Source: Ensifer adhaerens (lineage in GTDB: Bacteria; Pseudomonadota; Alphaproteobacteria; Rhizobiales; Rhizobiaceae). From it: a stretch of DNA of 64,000 nt. The notes under the pieces were generated by a model. The model worked only from the letters and a program-made list of their open reading frames with translations, was not told the DNA's origin and made no database searches. This document shows, piece by piece, positions 7,929 through 16,797 of this stretch (its first letter is position 1; every line of letters starts with the position of its first letter). The stretch covers positions 1,302,001 to 1,366,000 of the forward strand of contig NZ_CP015880.1 of NCBI RefSeq assembly GCF_000697965.2, written 5' to 3'. The position numbers and the translations under genes are program-made.

Positions 7929-8654
7929 TTAGGAAACCAGGGCCTCCCGCGGGTCGAAACCCTCGAAGGTCATCTGATCCGCATGGGCAAACGTGTAGGC
8001 TTCGGCCTGCCGGTCGCGCACGGTCCAGGTGATGATCGTCTTGCCGAGCGTCCGTTCCTTGGTGATGAACGAGTTCGGCAGGTGGCCGTAGTGGTAGGAG
8101 ATGAAATCGAGCCCGAGCTGCATCGCTTCCTCATGCACGAAGAAGGTCTCCGGATTGGCACCTTCCGCGGTGAGGCCCAGCGGGTAGGGCGCGTCGAGCG
8201 CCTTCAGGTCCTTGAGCAGCCAGTGATCGAAGCTCATCAGCGCAACGTGGCCCTTGTAGCCTTCGAGCGTTTCGAGCACGGCGGCGGCAAAGCCCTCGTC
8301 GTCGCCCTTGCGGCCCTTGAGCTCGATGACGAGCGGCACCTTGCCGGCAACCAAGCGCAGCATCTGCGTCAACGTCGGCACCTTGTCCTTCGTGCCGCCG
8401 ATCGCCATCAGGCCGAGTTCGCCGGCGGTGCGCGAGCGAACGTCGCCCTTGATCCCGCACAGGCGCTGGGTGTCGTCATCGTGGAAGACGACCGGAATGC
8501 TGTCGGCGGTATACTGCAGATCGCATTCGATCGCGAAACCGGCGTCGACGGCGCGGGAGAAGGCCGAAAGCGTATTCTCCCACACCTGCTTGTTCATGTC
8601 GTGATAGCCGCGATGGGCAATCGGTTGGGCCTTCAGCCAGGAAATATCAGCCAT
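7929..8654 (-). CDS. glycerophosphodiester phosphodiesterase family protein
   Basis: A 241-residue TIM-barrel hydrolase that cleaves glycerophosphodiesters to glycerol-3-phosphate and an alcohol. The family's active-site residues are visible: PIAHRGYHD (His-Arg) near residue 12, ENTLSAF, AIECDLQYT (Glu, Asp) and PVVFHDDD (His). No signal peptide is visible, so it is cytoplasmic. The ATG at 8654 lies 13 bases after the RidA-like stop. Longer in-frame starts would run back into that gene and are unlikely. It is part of a four-gene minus-strand operon. Confidence 0.88.
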   Translation of the reverse strand: MADISWLKAQPIAHRGYHDMNKQVWENTLSAFSRAVDAGFAIECDLQYTADSIPVVFHDDDTQRLCGIKGDVRSRTAGELGLMAIGGTKDKVPTLTQMLRLVAGKVPLVIELKGRKGDDEGFAAAVLETLEGYKGHVALMSFDHWLLKDLKALDAPYPLGLTAEGANPETFFVHEEAMQLGLDFISYHYGHLPNSFITKERTLGKTIITWTVRDRQAEAYTFAHADQMTFEGFDPREALVS

Positions 8655-8667
8655 GCCGGGCACTCTG

Positions 8668-9135
8668 TCAGGCGACTTCGATGACGGCGTCGATCTCGAC
8701 GGCGGCATTGAAGGGAAGGGAAGCCATGCCGACGGCGGCACGCGCATGCTTGCCGGCTTCACCGAGCACGGTCGCAAGCAGATTGGATGCGCCGTTGATG
8801 ACCAGATGCTGCTCGACGAATTCCGGTGTCGAGGCGACGAAGCCGTTGATCTTCACCAGGCGTCGGATGCGACCGAGATCGCCGCCGAGTGCTGCCTTGG
8901 CCTGGGCGAGGATGTTGATCGAGCAGAGTTCGGCGGCGCGTTGTGCGCGGGCCACGTCCACATCCTTGCCGACGATGCCGGTCACAGCGACCTTGCCGTC
9001 TTCCATCGGAAGCTGTCCGGAGATGTAGAGCATCGAGCCGCTGATGACGTAGGGCACGTAGTTTGCAACCGGGGTCGCAGCCTGGGGAAGTGTGACGCCG
9101 AGGTCCTTGAGGCGCGCTTCGATCTCTGCCGACAT
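8668..9135 (-). CDS. RidA/YjgF family protein
   Basis: A 155-residue member of the Rid superfamily, some of which deaminate reactive enamine/imine intermediates such as 2-aminoacrylate. The middle carries YISGQLP and the C-terminus carries HARAAVGMASLPFNAAVEI, including the arginine expected at the active site. It is longer than archetypal RidA (about 130 residues) and has the helical N-terminus seen in other Rid subgroups, so its substrate may differ. GGAG lies 7 bases before the ATG at 9135. It heads the minus-strand operon. Confidence 0.88.
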   Translation of the reverse strand: MSAEIEARLKDLGVTLPQAATPVANYVPYVISGSMLYISGQLPMEDGKVAVTGIVGKDVDVARAQRAAELCSINILAQAKAALGGDLGRIRRLVKINGFVASTPEFVEQHLVINGASNLLATVLGEAGKHARAAVGMASLPFNAAVEIDAVIEVA

Positions 9136-9280
9136 GGAAAGCTCCATTGTTGTCTTTTGTGTTAAAATCCTGCATTCAGGCCGGATCGCGGCGGGCACCG
9201 GCTTTTTCCTGCGAACGCCGCCTCGCTTCTGCCGAACGCTTGTTTATAGCATTGCCGGCGAGTCCAACAGGAGGAAACGG

Positions 9281-10108
9281 ATGTTTCATAAAGGCTTCGG
9301 TCTCGTCACTTTGGGCAGCGCCTGTTTCGCCGTCATGACAGTATCGGGCGCCACGGCGGCACACGCAAACGCCCTTGTGCCGCACCGCGCCGTCTATGAT
9401 CTCGAACTCAAGGATGCATCGGATCGTTCGGGCATTGCCGGAATGTATGGTCGCATGGTCTACGAGTTCAATGGCTCGGCCTGCGCGGGCTATACCGTCA
9501 GCTTCCGTTTCGTCACCCAGGTCGATACCGGCGAGGAAGTGCGCCTGACCGATCAGCAGACGACCACCTATGAAGATCTAAAGAATGGCAATTTCCGCTT
9601 CCTGACCCGCTCCTTCACCGATGAGAAGCTGGACAAGGAAGTGCGCGGTACGGCGCATGAGGAAAAAGCGGGCGTTAAGGTCGAGCTGACCGCGCCGGAC
9701 AAGCGCGAAATCGAGCTTGCGGCGAGCCGGTTTCCGACGGCGCACATGATGGAGGTGATCTCGCGAGCGAAGAAAGGCGAGAGCCTCTTTGAGGCGCGCA
9801 TCTTCGACGGCTCCGACTCGGGTGACAAGACCTTGATCACCTCGACCTTCGTCGGCAAATCGCGCAAACCCACGGCGGATGAGCCGGATGCCGGCAAGGC
9901 GGGCAAGCTCAGCGGCGACAATTACTGGCCGGTGACCATCTCCTATTTCAACGATGACAAGAGCGGCGACGCGCTGCCGATCTACCGTATGTCGTTCAAG
10001 CTCTACGAGAACGGGATTACCCGCGACCTGACGATGGACTACGGCGATTTCGTCCTGAGCGGCAAGCTTGCGGACCTCGAAGTGTTCAAATCCGAGGACT
10101 GCAAATAG
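9281..10108 (+). CDS. eipB: EipB-like cell envelope integrity protein (DUF1849)
   Basis: A 275-residue secreted protein with a signal peptide (1-29, ending AAHAN) and the DUF1849 pattern ALVPHRAVYDLEL, GMYGRMVYEFNGSACAGY. EipB of Brucella is a periplasmic beta-spiral protein needed for envelope integrity and joined end to end by a disulfide. This protein has Cys68 (GSACAGY) and Cys274, the second-last residue, which match Cys69 and Cys278 of the Brucella protein as I recall them. GGAGGAAA lies 5-6 bases before the ATG. It stands alone, divergent from the ridA-like gene and upstream of rpsB. Confidence 0.82.
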   Translation: MFHKGFGLVTLGSACFAVMTVSGATAAHANALVPHRAVYDLELKDASDRSGIAGMYGRMVYEFNGSACAGYTVSFRFVTQVDTGEEVRLTDQQTTTYEDLKNGNFRFLTRSFTDEKLDKEVRGTAHEEKAGVKVELTAPDKREIELAASRFPTAHMMEVISRAKKGESLFEARIFDGSDSGDKTLITSTFVGKSRKPTADEPDAGKAGKLSGDNYWPVTISYFNDDKSGDALPIYRMSFKLYENGITRDLTMDYGDFVLSGKLADLEVFKSEDCK

Positions 10109-10290
10109 CCGATTGCGGTAAAAAGCGGCGTTTGCGGCTTGATTTCTCGGGCGGTTGCCGTTAAGGGGCTGCCCATTCCACACGTGAAGCTTGGGATGTT
10201 CCGGGAGAAATCCGGATCGTTCCGCCGGTGGGCCGGTCGAAAGACATGCTCGACGCTTCGCGGAGGTTCAACCGGAAAAGGAGAAAAGGC

Positions 10291-11058
10291 ATGGCATTGC
10301 CTGATTTTAGCATGCGTCAGCTTCTGGAAGCTGGCGTTCACTTCGGCCACCAGACGCACCGCTGGAACCCGAAGATGAAGCCGTACATTTTCGGCGATCG
10401 CAACAACGTTCACATCATCGACCTCGCACAGACCGTGCCAATGCTGTCGCGCGCCCTGCAGATCGTCAGCGACACCGTTGCCAATGGCGGCCGCGTTCTG
10501 TTCGTCGGCACCAAGCGCCAGGCGTCCGAAATCATCGCTGACGCTGCCAAGCGTTCGGCCCAGTACTACGTCAACGCTCGCTGGCTCGGCGGCATGATGA
10601 CCAACTGGAAGACGATTTCGAACTCGATCCAGCGCCTGCGCAAGCTCGACGAAATCCTCTCTTCGGAAGCTTCGGGCTTCACCAAGAAGGAACGCCTGAA
10701 CCTCGAGCGCGAACGCGAAAAGCTGAACCGCGCTCTCGGCGGTATCCGCGACATGGGCGGCACGCCGGACCTGATGTTCATCATCGACACCAACAAGGAA
10801 TCGATCGCGATCGACGAAGCCAAGCGCCTCGGCATCCCGGTTGTCGCAGTCATCGACTCGAACTGCGATCCGGACCAGATCGACTATCCGATCCCGGGCA
10901 ACGACGACGCTTCGCGCGCCATCGCTCTCTACTGCGACCTCATTGCACGCGCTGCCATCGACGGCATCGCACGTCAGCAGGGCGCATCGGGCCGTGACCT
11001 CGGTGCATCTGCCGAAGCTCCGGTCGAGCCGGCGCTCGACGAGGCCTCCGACGCCTGA
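10291..11058 (+). CDS. rpsB: 30S ribosomal protein S2
   Basis: A 255-residue protein of the small ribosomal subunit, last to join and needed to hold S1. The family signatures are clear: [21 protein letters not shown] at the N-terminus (quoted by its ends), [12 protein letters not shown], and near the C-terminus [19 protein letters not shown]. The start follows AAAAGGAGAAAAGGC. The 180-base leader contains possible structure but I cannot assign a known ribosomal leader to it. It heads the rpsB-tsf-pyrH-frr block. Confidence 0.98.
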   Translation: MALPDFSMRQLLEAGVHFGHQTHRWNPKMKPYIFGDRNNVHIIDLAQTVPMLSRALQIVSDTVANGGRVLFVGTKRQASEIIADAAKRSAQYYVNARWLGGMMTNWKTISNSIQRLRKLDEILSSEASGFTKKERLNLEREREKLNRALGGIRDMGGTPDLMFIIDTNKESIAIDEAKRLGIPVVAVIDSNCDPDQIDYPIPGNDDASRAIALYCDLIARAAIDGIARQQGASGRDLGASAEAPVEPALDEASDA

Positions 11059-11106
11059 TCGGGCCTTGGCGGCAGGTGAGCCTGCCGCCCCCAATGAAAT
11101 GTCGGG

Positions 11107-11150
11107 ACAAGGCCGTTTGTGATGAAAATCTGAACGGCCTTGTTCTTTTC
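11107..11150 (+). terminator. intrinsic terminator or attenuator between rpsB and tsf
   Basis: An 11-bp stem (11107-11117 with 11133-11143) and then TTCTTTTC. An earlier G+C-rich hairpin (about 11067-11088) has no T-tail. Read-through here would set the S2 to EF-Ts ratio. Confidence 0.7.
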
Positions 11151-11166
11151 AGCCGGGGATGGCGCT

Positions 11167-11220
11167 GATCCGTTCGGATCTTTGGAGCCGAGCAACCCCG
11201 TGATGGTTCAGTCATCACGG
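11167..11220 (+). promoter_or_regulatory. tandem hairpins in the tsf leader
   Basis: Two inverted repeats stand in a row: GATCCG-TT-CGGATC (11167-11180) and an 8-bp perfect stem (11198-11205 with 11213-11220, 7-base loop). Neither ends in a T-run. They may form structure in the tsf leader or be operator-like sites. Confidence 0.35.
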
Positions 11221-11310
11221 TGTCACATTGAAAAGCCATTCCCTGCCACACCTCCTGGTACCGCGCCCTTAAGGGCAGCGCGCCAACCAAACAGACAAAG
11301 AGGCAATAAG

Positions 11311-12234
11311 ATGAGTGTAACTGCAGCAATGGTGAAGGAACTGCGCGAAAAGACCGGCGCAGGCATGATGGACTGCAAGAAGGCGCTCGCCGAAACCAAC
11401 GGCGACATGGAAGCTGCGATCGACTGGCTGCGCGCCAAGGGCATCGCCAAGGCCGACAAGAAGTCGGGCCGCACGGCTGCTGAAGGCCTCATCGGTATTG
11501 TCAGCGGTGGCGTCAAGGCTGTCGTCGTCGAAATCAACTCCGAGACCGATTTCGTTGCCCGCAACGAAGCCTTCCAGGAACTCGTCCGCGGCGTTGCCAA
11601 CGTAGCGCTGACCACCGACGGCTCGGTTGAAGCCATCGCGGCTGCAAACTACCCGGCAACCGGCAAGTCGGTCGACGAGACCATCAAGGACGCGATCGCC
11701 ACCATCGGCGAGAACATGACGCTTCGCCGCGCAGCCCTGCTCAAGGTCGAAGACGGTGTTGTCGCCACCTACATCCACAACGCTGCCGGCGACGGCATCG
11801 GCAAGCTCGGTGTTCTCGTCGCCCTGAAGTCGATCGGCGACAAGGAAGTTCTCTTCTCGGTTGGCCGTCAGATCGCCATGCACATCGCTGCGACCAACCC
11901 GCTCGCGATCCGTGCGGACGAAGTCGACGCCGCTGTTGCCGAGCGCGAACGCAACGTCTTCATCGAACAGTCGCGCGCTTCGGGCAAGCCGGACAACATC
12001 ATCGAAAAGATGGTCGAAGGCCGCATGCGCAAGTTCTTCGAAGAAGTCGCTCTGCTGTCGCAGGCCTTCGTCATGAACCCGGAAATCACCGTCGGTCAGG
12101 CCGTCAAGGACGCTGAAAAGCTCGCTGGCGCACCGATCGAAGTCACCGGCATGGCTCGCCTGCTGCTCGGCGAAGGTGTCGAGAAGGAAGAGTCCGACTT
12201 CGCTGCAGAAGTTGCAGCCGTCGCCAAGGGCTGA
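11311..12234 (+). CDS. tsf: elongation factor Ts
   Basis: The guanine-nucleotide exchange factor for EF-Tu. The 307-residue protein has the UBA-like N-terminus ([20 protein letters not shown], quoted to its end), the EF-Ts signature [12 protein letters not shown] (about residues 80-91) and two core subdomains. Length and ends match the alphaproteobacterial family. The ATG at 11311 follows AAAGAGGCAATAAG. It is second in the rpsB-tsf-pyrH-frr order found across bacteria. Confidence 0.98.
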   Translation: MSVTAAMVKELREKTGAGMMDCKKALAETNGDMEAAIDWLRAKGIAKADKKSGRTAAEGLIGIVSGGVKAVVVEINSETDFVARNEAFQELVRGVANVALTTDGSVEAIAAANYPATGKSVDETIKDAIATIGENMTLRRAALLKVEDGVVATYIHNAAGDGIGKLGVLVALKSIGDKEVLFSVGRQIAMHIAATNPLAIRADEVDAAVAERERNVFIEQSRASGKPDNIIEKMVEGRMRKFFEEVALLSQAFVMNPEITVGQAVKDAEKLAGAPIEVTGMARLLLGEGVEKEESDFAAEVAAVAKG

Positions 12235-12262
12235 TTTCTTCACCCATATTGGGAAAACCTTG

Positions 12263-12292
12263 GGGCATCGCGTGACAACGCGGTGCCCTTCG
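12263..12292 (+). terminator. weak hairpin after tsf
   Basis: A 10-bp stem (12263-12272 with 12279-12288, one T-G pair) followed by only TTCG. It may slow polymerase without ending the transcript before pyrH. Confidence 0.4.
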
Positions 12293-12426
12293 TGTATCCG
12301 GCTTCGTCAATGCGCTGGACCCGCCGGAAAATACGCCGTTGCGGTTGAAACCATGGTGCGCAATGTGTCCTTATGCGCTGTGCGCCGCCATCGTGCGCAC
12401 GCGCGCCGATCTGTTCAGGAGCGATG

Positions 12427-13149
12427 ATGCCGGCCGAGCCACTCTACAAACGCGTTCTACTCAAAGCCTCCGGTGAAGCTCTCATGGGCAGCCAGGGCTT
12501 CGGCATCGATGTGGCGGTCGCTGACCGGATCGCCGCAGATATCGCCGAAGCGCGCGCCATGGGCGTCGAAGTGGGCGTGGTTGTCGGCGGCGGCAACATC
12601 TTCCGCGGCGTGGCCGTCGCTTCCAAGGGCGGCGACCGGGTAACCGGCGACCACATGGGCATGCTGGCAACCGTCATCAACGCGCTGGCGCTCGCAACGT
12701 CGCTGCGCAAGCTCGACATCGATACGGTCGTGCTTTCGGCAATCGCGATGCCGGAAATCTGCGAGAGCTTCTCGCAGCGCGCAACGCTCTACCATCTTTC
12801 CCTCGGCCGCGTCGTGATCTTCGCCGGCGGCACGGGCAATCCCTTCTTCACGACCGACTCTGCCGCCGCCCTTCGCGCCGCCGAAATGGGCGCGCAGGCG
12901 ATCTTCAAGGGCACCCAGGTCGATGGCATCTATTCCGCCGACCCGAAGAAGGATCCGGACGCGACCCGCTTCGACCGCCTGACGCACAGCGAAGTCCTCG
13001 AGAAGGGGCTTGCCGTCATGGATGTTGCCGCCGTCGCGCTTGCACGCGAAAATGCCATTCCGATCGTTGTCTTCTCCATTCATGAGAAGGGTGGCTTTGC
13101 GGAAATATTGACCGGCGGCGGTCGCGCGACCATCGTCACAGACAATTAA
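12427..13149 (+). CDS. pyrH: UMP kinase
   Basis: Phosphorylates UMP to UDP. The 240-residue protein of the amino-acid-kinase fold has [13 protein letters not shown] at the N-terminus, the glycine-rich [30 protein letters not shown] and KVDGIYS-type [11 protein letters not shown]. Two ATG codons stand in tandem (12424 and 12427). AGGAG at 12417-12421 is 2 bases from the first and 5 from the second, so I take the second. It lies in the translation block, upstream of frr. Confidence 0.97.
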   Translation: MPAEPLYKRVLLKASGEALMGSQGFGIDVAVADRIAADIAEARAMGVEVGVVVGGGNIFRGVAVASKGGDRVTGDHMGMLATVINALALATSLRKLDIDTVVLSAIAMPEICESFSQRATLYHLSLGRVVIFAGGTGNPFFTTDSAAALRAAEMGAQAIFKGTQVDGIYSADPKKDPDATRFDRLTHSEVLEKGLAVMDVAAVALARENAIPIVVFSIHEKGGFAEILTGGGRATIVTDN

Positions 13150-13202
13150 GAAGCTGCAGAACGGCCCTCGGGCCGGCGAATGATAGAACGGGAGTTTCGA
13201 CC

Positions 13203-13763
13203 ATGAGTGAAGGTGTTGACCTGAAGGAACTGAAGCGTCGCATGGATGGCGCCATTTCCGCATTCAAGAGCGATATCGCGTCGCTCCGTACCGGCCGCGC
13301 GTCGGCGAACGTTCTCGATCCGGTGACCGTCGAAGCCTATGGCTCACGCGTGCCGCTCAACCAGGTGGCGAACATCACGGTTCCCGAGCCGCGCATGCTG
13401 TCCGTCTCGGTCTGGGACAAGCAGATGGTCGGCGCTGTGGATCGCGGCATTCGCGAATCGAACCTCGGCCTCAATCCGATCATCGACGGCCAGAACCTGC
13501 GCATTCCGCTGCCGGAACTCAACGAAGAGCGCCGCAAGTCGCTCGTCAAAGTGGCACATGACTACGCCGAAAAGGCGAAGGTCGCCGTGCGCCACGTGCG
13601 CCGTGACGGCATGGACGACCTGAAAAAAGCCGAAAAGGATGGCGACATCGGTCAGGATATCAGCCGTTCTCAGTCCGAGCGCGTGCAAAAGATGACCGAC
13701 GAAACGATTTCCGATATCGACCGCTTGCTCGTCGAGAAGGAAAAGGAAATCATGCAGGTCTGA
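13203..13763 (+). CDS. frr: ribosome recycling factor
   Basis: Splits post-termination ribosomes together with EF-G. It has the standard length for the family, 186 residues. Typical segments are [20 protein letters not shown] (first helix), [17 protein letters not shown] and a C-terminal helix ending [15 protein letters not shown] lies just before the ATG. It follows pyrH by about 50 bases and is followed by uppS after 42 bases. Confidence 0.98.
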   Translation: MSEGVDLKELKRRMDGAISAFKSDIASLRTGRASANVLDPVTVEAYGSRVPLNQVANITVPEPRMLSVSVWDKQMVGAVDRGIRESNLGLNPIIDGQNLRIPLPELNEERRKSLVKVAHDYAEKAKVAVRHVRRDGMDDLKKAEKDGDIGQDISRSQSERVQKMTDETISDIDRLLVEKEKEIMQV

Positions 13764-13805
13764 TCTGCTCTGCTCGTGATCTGAGTCTCCTTTCGCGGAC
13801 GCCTT

Positions 13806-14549
13806 ATGCAAAACCTCACTTCCACGACCGTTCCGGAACATGTTGCCATCATCATGGATGGCAACGGGCGTTGGGCGAACGCGCGTGGTCTGCCGCGCAC
13901 GATGGGGCACCGCAAGGGTGTCGAGACCGTTCGCGCCGCCGTCAAGACGGCGGGCGACTTGGGGATCCGCTACCTCACGCTTTTTGCCTTTTCCTCGGAA
14001 AACTGGAGCAGGCCGGCGGCGGAAGTCAGCGATCTGATGGGGCTGCTCAAGACCTTTATCCGCCGGGATCTTGCCGATCTGCACCGCGAGAATGTCCGCA
14101 TCCGAGTCATCGGTGACCGCTCCAACCTCAGAGGCGACATTCTACCGTTGCTGGTGGAGGCGGAGGAAACGACGCGGGCAAATACCGGGATTACGCTCGT
14201 CATTGCCTTCAATTACGGCGCCCGGGACGAAATGACACGAGCCATGCGGCGGCTGGCGACGGAAGTCGCCGAAGGACGCTTGCGGCCGGAAGACATCAAC
14301 CCCGAGCGTATCGCGGCGATGCTGGACACGTGGGACATTCCCGATCCGGACCTGATCATCCGCACCAGCGGCGAAGAGCGTCTCTCGAATTTCCTTCTTT
14401 GGCAGGGCGCCTATTCGGAACTGATCTTCGTTCCGGAGTTGTGGCCGGACTTTACGCGCGAAACGTTCCTGGCGGCGCTTGAAAAATACGCCTGCCGCGA
14501 GCGCCGCTTCGGCGGCGTCGCCGAGCCTACGTTGGCGGTCGGTTCCTGA
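13806..14549 (+). CDS. uppS: isoprenyl transferase (undecaprenyl diphosphate synthase)
   Basis: A cis-prenyltransferase that extends farnesyl diphosphate to the C55 carrier used for peptidoglycan and O-antigen. The catalytic Asp18 is in [14 protein letters not shown], followed by FAFSSENW and near the end [15 protein letters not shown] and YSELIF. Its 247 residues match the family. The stop shares bases with the cdsA start (TGATG), so the two are coupled. Confidence 0.97.
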   Translation: MQNLTSTTVPEHVAIIMDGNGRWANARGLPRTMGHRKGVETVRAAVKTAGDLGIRYLTLFAFSSENWSRPAAEVSDLMGLLKTFIRRDLADLHRENVRIRVIGDRSNLRGDILPLLVEAEETTRANTGITLVIAFNYGARDEMTRAMRRLATEVAEGRLRPEDINPERIAAMLDTWDIPDPDLIIRTSGEERLSNFLLWQGAYSELIFVPELWPDFTRETFLAALEKYACRERRFGGVAEPTLAVGS

Positions 14550-15382
14550 TGCAGACTGAACTTAAGCTTCGTATCGCTTCGGGCGTGGTCCTCGCAGCGG
14601 TGACACTGGCGGCGACCTGGTTCGGCGGTTTGGCGTTTCAGTTGCTGTCGGCGCTGATTGCGCTGCTCGTCTATTATGAGTGGTCGACGATCACGGACCT
14701 CCAGGAGCGGGATTTCCAAGGCAATGCCGTTGGCTGGCTGGGCGTCGTGATCATCGCCGGCCTGATCGTGACCGGCTATATCGGCTACAGCCTGCCGGTC
14801 CTGGCCGCTTTTGTAGTTCTCACTGTCCTTTGGGTATTTCTGCAGAAGACCAGTTGGTGGCTGCCGGGCGGCATCGCCTATGCCGGGCTGACCGGCATTT
14901 CGCTTGCGGCCCTTCGCGGCGCCGACGATCTTGGCTTGATGGCGACGCTGTTCGTCTTTGCCGTCGTCTGGGCGACCGACATCTTCGCCTATTTTACCGG
15001 CCGCGCGATCGGTGGACCGAAGCTCGCGCCACGCATATCGCCCGGCAAGACATGGTCGGGTGCCATCGGTGGTACAATTTGCGGCATCGTTGCCGGTGTT
15101 GCCGTCTTTATGGCTTATTTTTCACTGCAAGATCTCCGCATTCCGATCATTGCGCTGGTGCTTTCCGTCGCCAGCCAAGTGGGAGACTTGTTCGAATCCT
15201 TCATCAAGCGCCGTTTTGGGGTGAAGGATTCCAGCCGTCTCATTCCGGGGCATGGCGGCGTTATGGATCGGGTCGACGGGTTGATTTTCGCGTGTGTCGC
15301 GGCGTTGATTCTGGTCATGATTCAGTATTTCGTCAGCGATGGGCGCCAGATCGCTTTCGGATCCGTCCTGTATAGCCTTTGA
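14549..15382 (+). CDS. cdsA: phosphatidate cytidylyltransferase
   Basis: Makes CDP-diacylglycerol from phosphatidic acid and CTP, the branch point for all phospholipids. The 277-residue inner-membrane protein has about seven to eight hydrophobic segments. The family signature near the C-terminus is intact: KRRFGVKDSSRLIPGHGGVMDRVDG, of which the diagnostic parts are KRRFGVKD, PGHGG and DRVD. It overlaps uppS and is followed by rseP after about 30 bases, the usual uppS-cdsA-rseP-bamA order. Confidence 0.96.
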   Translation: MQTELKLRIASGVVLAAVTLAATWFGGLAFQLLSALIALLVYYEWSTITDLQERDFQGNAVGWLGVVIIAGLIVTGYIGYSLPVLAAFVVLTVLWVFLQKTSWWLPGGIAYAGLTGISLAALRGADDLGLMATLFVFAVVWATDIFAYFTGRAIGGPKLAPRISPGKTWSGAIGGTICGIVAGVAVFMAYFSLQDLRIPIIALVLSVASQVGDLFESFIKRRFGVKDSSRLIPGHGGVMDRVDGLIFACVAALILVMIQYFVSDGRQIAFGSVLYSL

Positions 15383-15413
15383 GCTTAGGCCCGCGGGTGC
15401 TTGAGGAACGTTC

Positions 15414-16547
15414 ATGACATATCTGCTTGATGCCCTTCAGATTCTGACCGGCTACGTCGTCCCATTTCTTCTGGTGCTGACGCTGCTGGTCTTTGTGCAC
15501 GAGATGGGCCACTACCTCGTCGGCCGCTGGTCGGGCATCCGCATTCTGGCTTTTTCGATCGGCTTTGGCCCTGAGCTCGTCGGCTGGACCGATCGGCACG
15601 GAACGCGGTGGAAACTGGCGGCGATTCCCCTTGGCGGTTACGTCAAGTTCTACGGCGACGAGGATGCGGCGAGCGTGCCGGACTACAAGCGCCTGGAGGC
15701 GCTGGCGCCGGAAGAGCGCAGTCAGACCTTCCTCGGCGCCAAATTGTGGAAGCGTGCGGCAACCGTCGCCGCCGGACCGATCGCAAACTTCATTCTCGCC
15801 ATCGCCATCTTTGCCGTGCTGTTTTCCGTCTACGGGCGTCAGGTCGCCGATCCGGTGGTTGCGCGGGTGAATGAGAACAGTGCTGCTGCGCAAGCAGGTG
15901 TCGTGCCGGGAGACCGTCTGATTTCGATCGACGGCACTCCGGTCGTCACCTTCGACGACGTTCGCCGCTACGTCAGTGTTCGCCCGGAAATGCCGATTTC
16001 GATCCGAATCGAACGCAACGGCGCGATGCTCGATCTGTCCATGGTGCCGCAGCGTACCGAGCTCACGGATCAGTTTGGCAACAAGATGGAAATCGGCGTC
16101 ATCGGTATCCTGACCGATCAGGAAGCCGGCAATTTCCGCACGGTCAACTATGGTCCGATTGAGGCCGTCGGGCAGGGCGTCCTGCAAAGCTGGCACGTTG
16201 TCACCGGTACTTTCGACTATCTCTCCAATGTCGTGACCGGGCGGATGAAGGCGGATCAGATCGGCGGACCGATCCGCGTCGCCAAGGTCTCGGGACAGAT
16301 GGCGACGCTTGGAATTCCGTTTTTGCTGAATATTGCCGCGATCCTGTCTGTTTCCATAGGATTGCTTAACCTCATGCCCGTTCCGGTGCTTGATGGCGGC
16401 CACTTGATGTTCTATGCGGTTGAGGCCTTGCGCGGAAGGCCGGTGGGCCCGGCCGCGCAGGATGTCGCCTACCGGATCGGTTTTGCCATGGTGCTGATGC
16501 TCATGGTCTTTGCCACCTGGAACGACATATCGATGTTCTTCGGCTAG
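15414..16547 (+). CDS. rseP: RIP metalloprotease RseP (site-2 protease)
   Basis: An intramembrane zinc protease that cleaves anti-sigma factors and leftover signal peptides. The 377-residue protein has HExxH as His29-Glu30...His33 (FVHEMGHYLV) in the first helix. A PDZ domain follows (about 145-215: SAAAQAGVVPGDRLISIDG), and the second active-site motif MPVPVLDGGHLMFY comes near residue 325. Only one PDZ domain is evident, against two in E. coli RseP. It lies directly upstream of bamA, as in most proteobacteria. Confidence 0.95.
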   Translation: MTYLLDALQILTGYVVPFLLVLTLLVFVHEMGHYLVGRWSGIRILAFSIGFGPELVGWTDRHGTRWKLAAIPLGGYVKFYGDEDAASVPDYKRLEALAPEERSQTFLGAKLWKRAATVAAGPIANFILAIAIFAVLFSVYGRQVADPVVARVNENSAAAQAGVVPGDRLISIDGTPVVTFDDVRRYVSVRPEMPISIRIERNGAMLDLSMVPQRTELTDQFGNKMEIGVIGILTDQEAGNFRTVNYGPIEAVGQGVLQSWHVVTGTFDYLSNVVTGRMKADQIGGPIRVAKVSGQMATLGIPFLLNIAAILSVSIGLLNLMPVPVLDGGHLMFYAVEALRGRPVGPAAQDVAYRIGFAMVLMLMVFATWNDISMFFG

Positions 16548-16797
16548 CGTTCGGCCGGGGAAACGGCGAGGGGGATTTCGACGGATACTGTGAACGATTG
16601 GTTTTCAACGGCTTGCGACGAAAGGTTTTGTTTACGATAAATCGAAGCTGTAGTGGCCGTTAAGCCACGGTTCGAATTGAAGTAAACAGAAATTAACGAG
16701 CTGGCTTGCTTGTATGGGAAAAGCGGTTAAAACGGCAACCGTGACCGGAGTCGGCACGAAACTGCCGCGCGACGTTTGGAAAAGGTAAGATTTGAAC

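Noticed and set aside
10109..10290. Possible ribosomal leader upstream of rpsB
   Set aside because: Some pairing is possible, but no match to a leader structure I know and no covariation evidence is available here.
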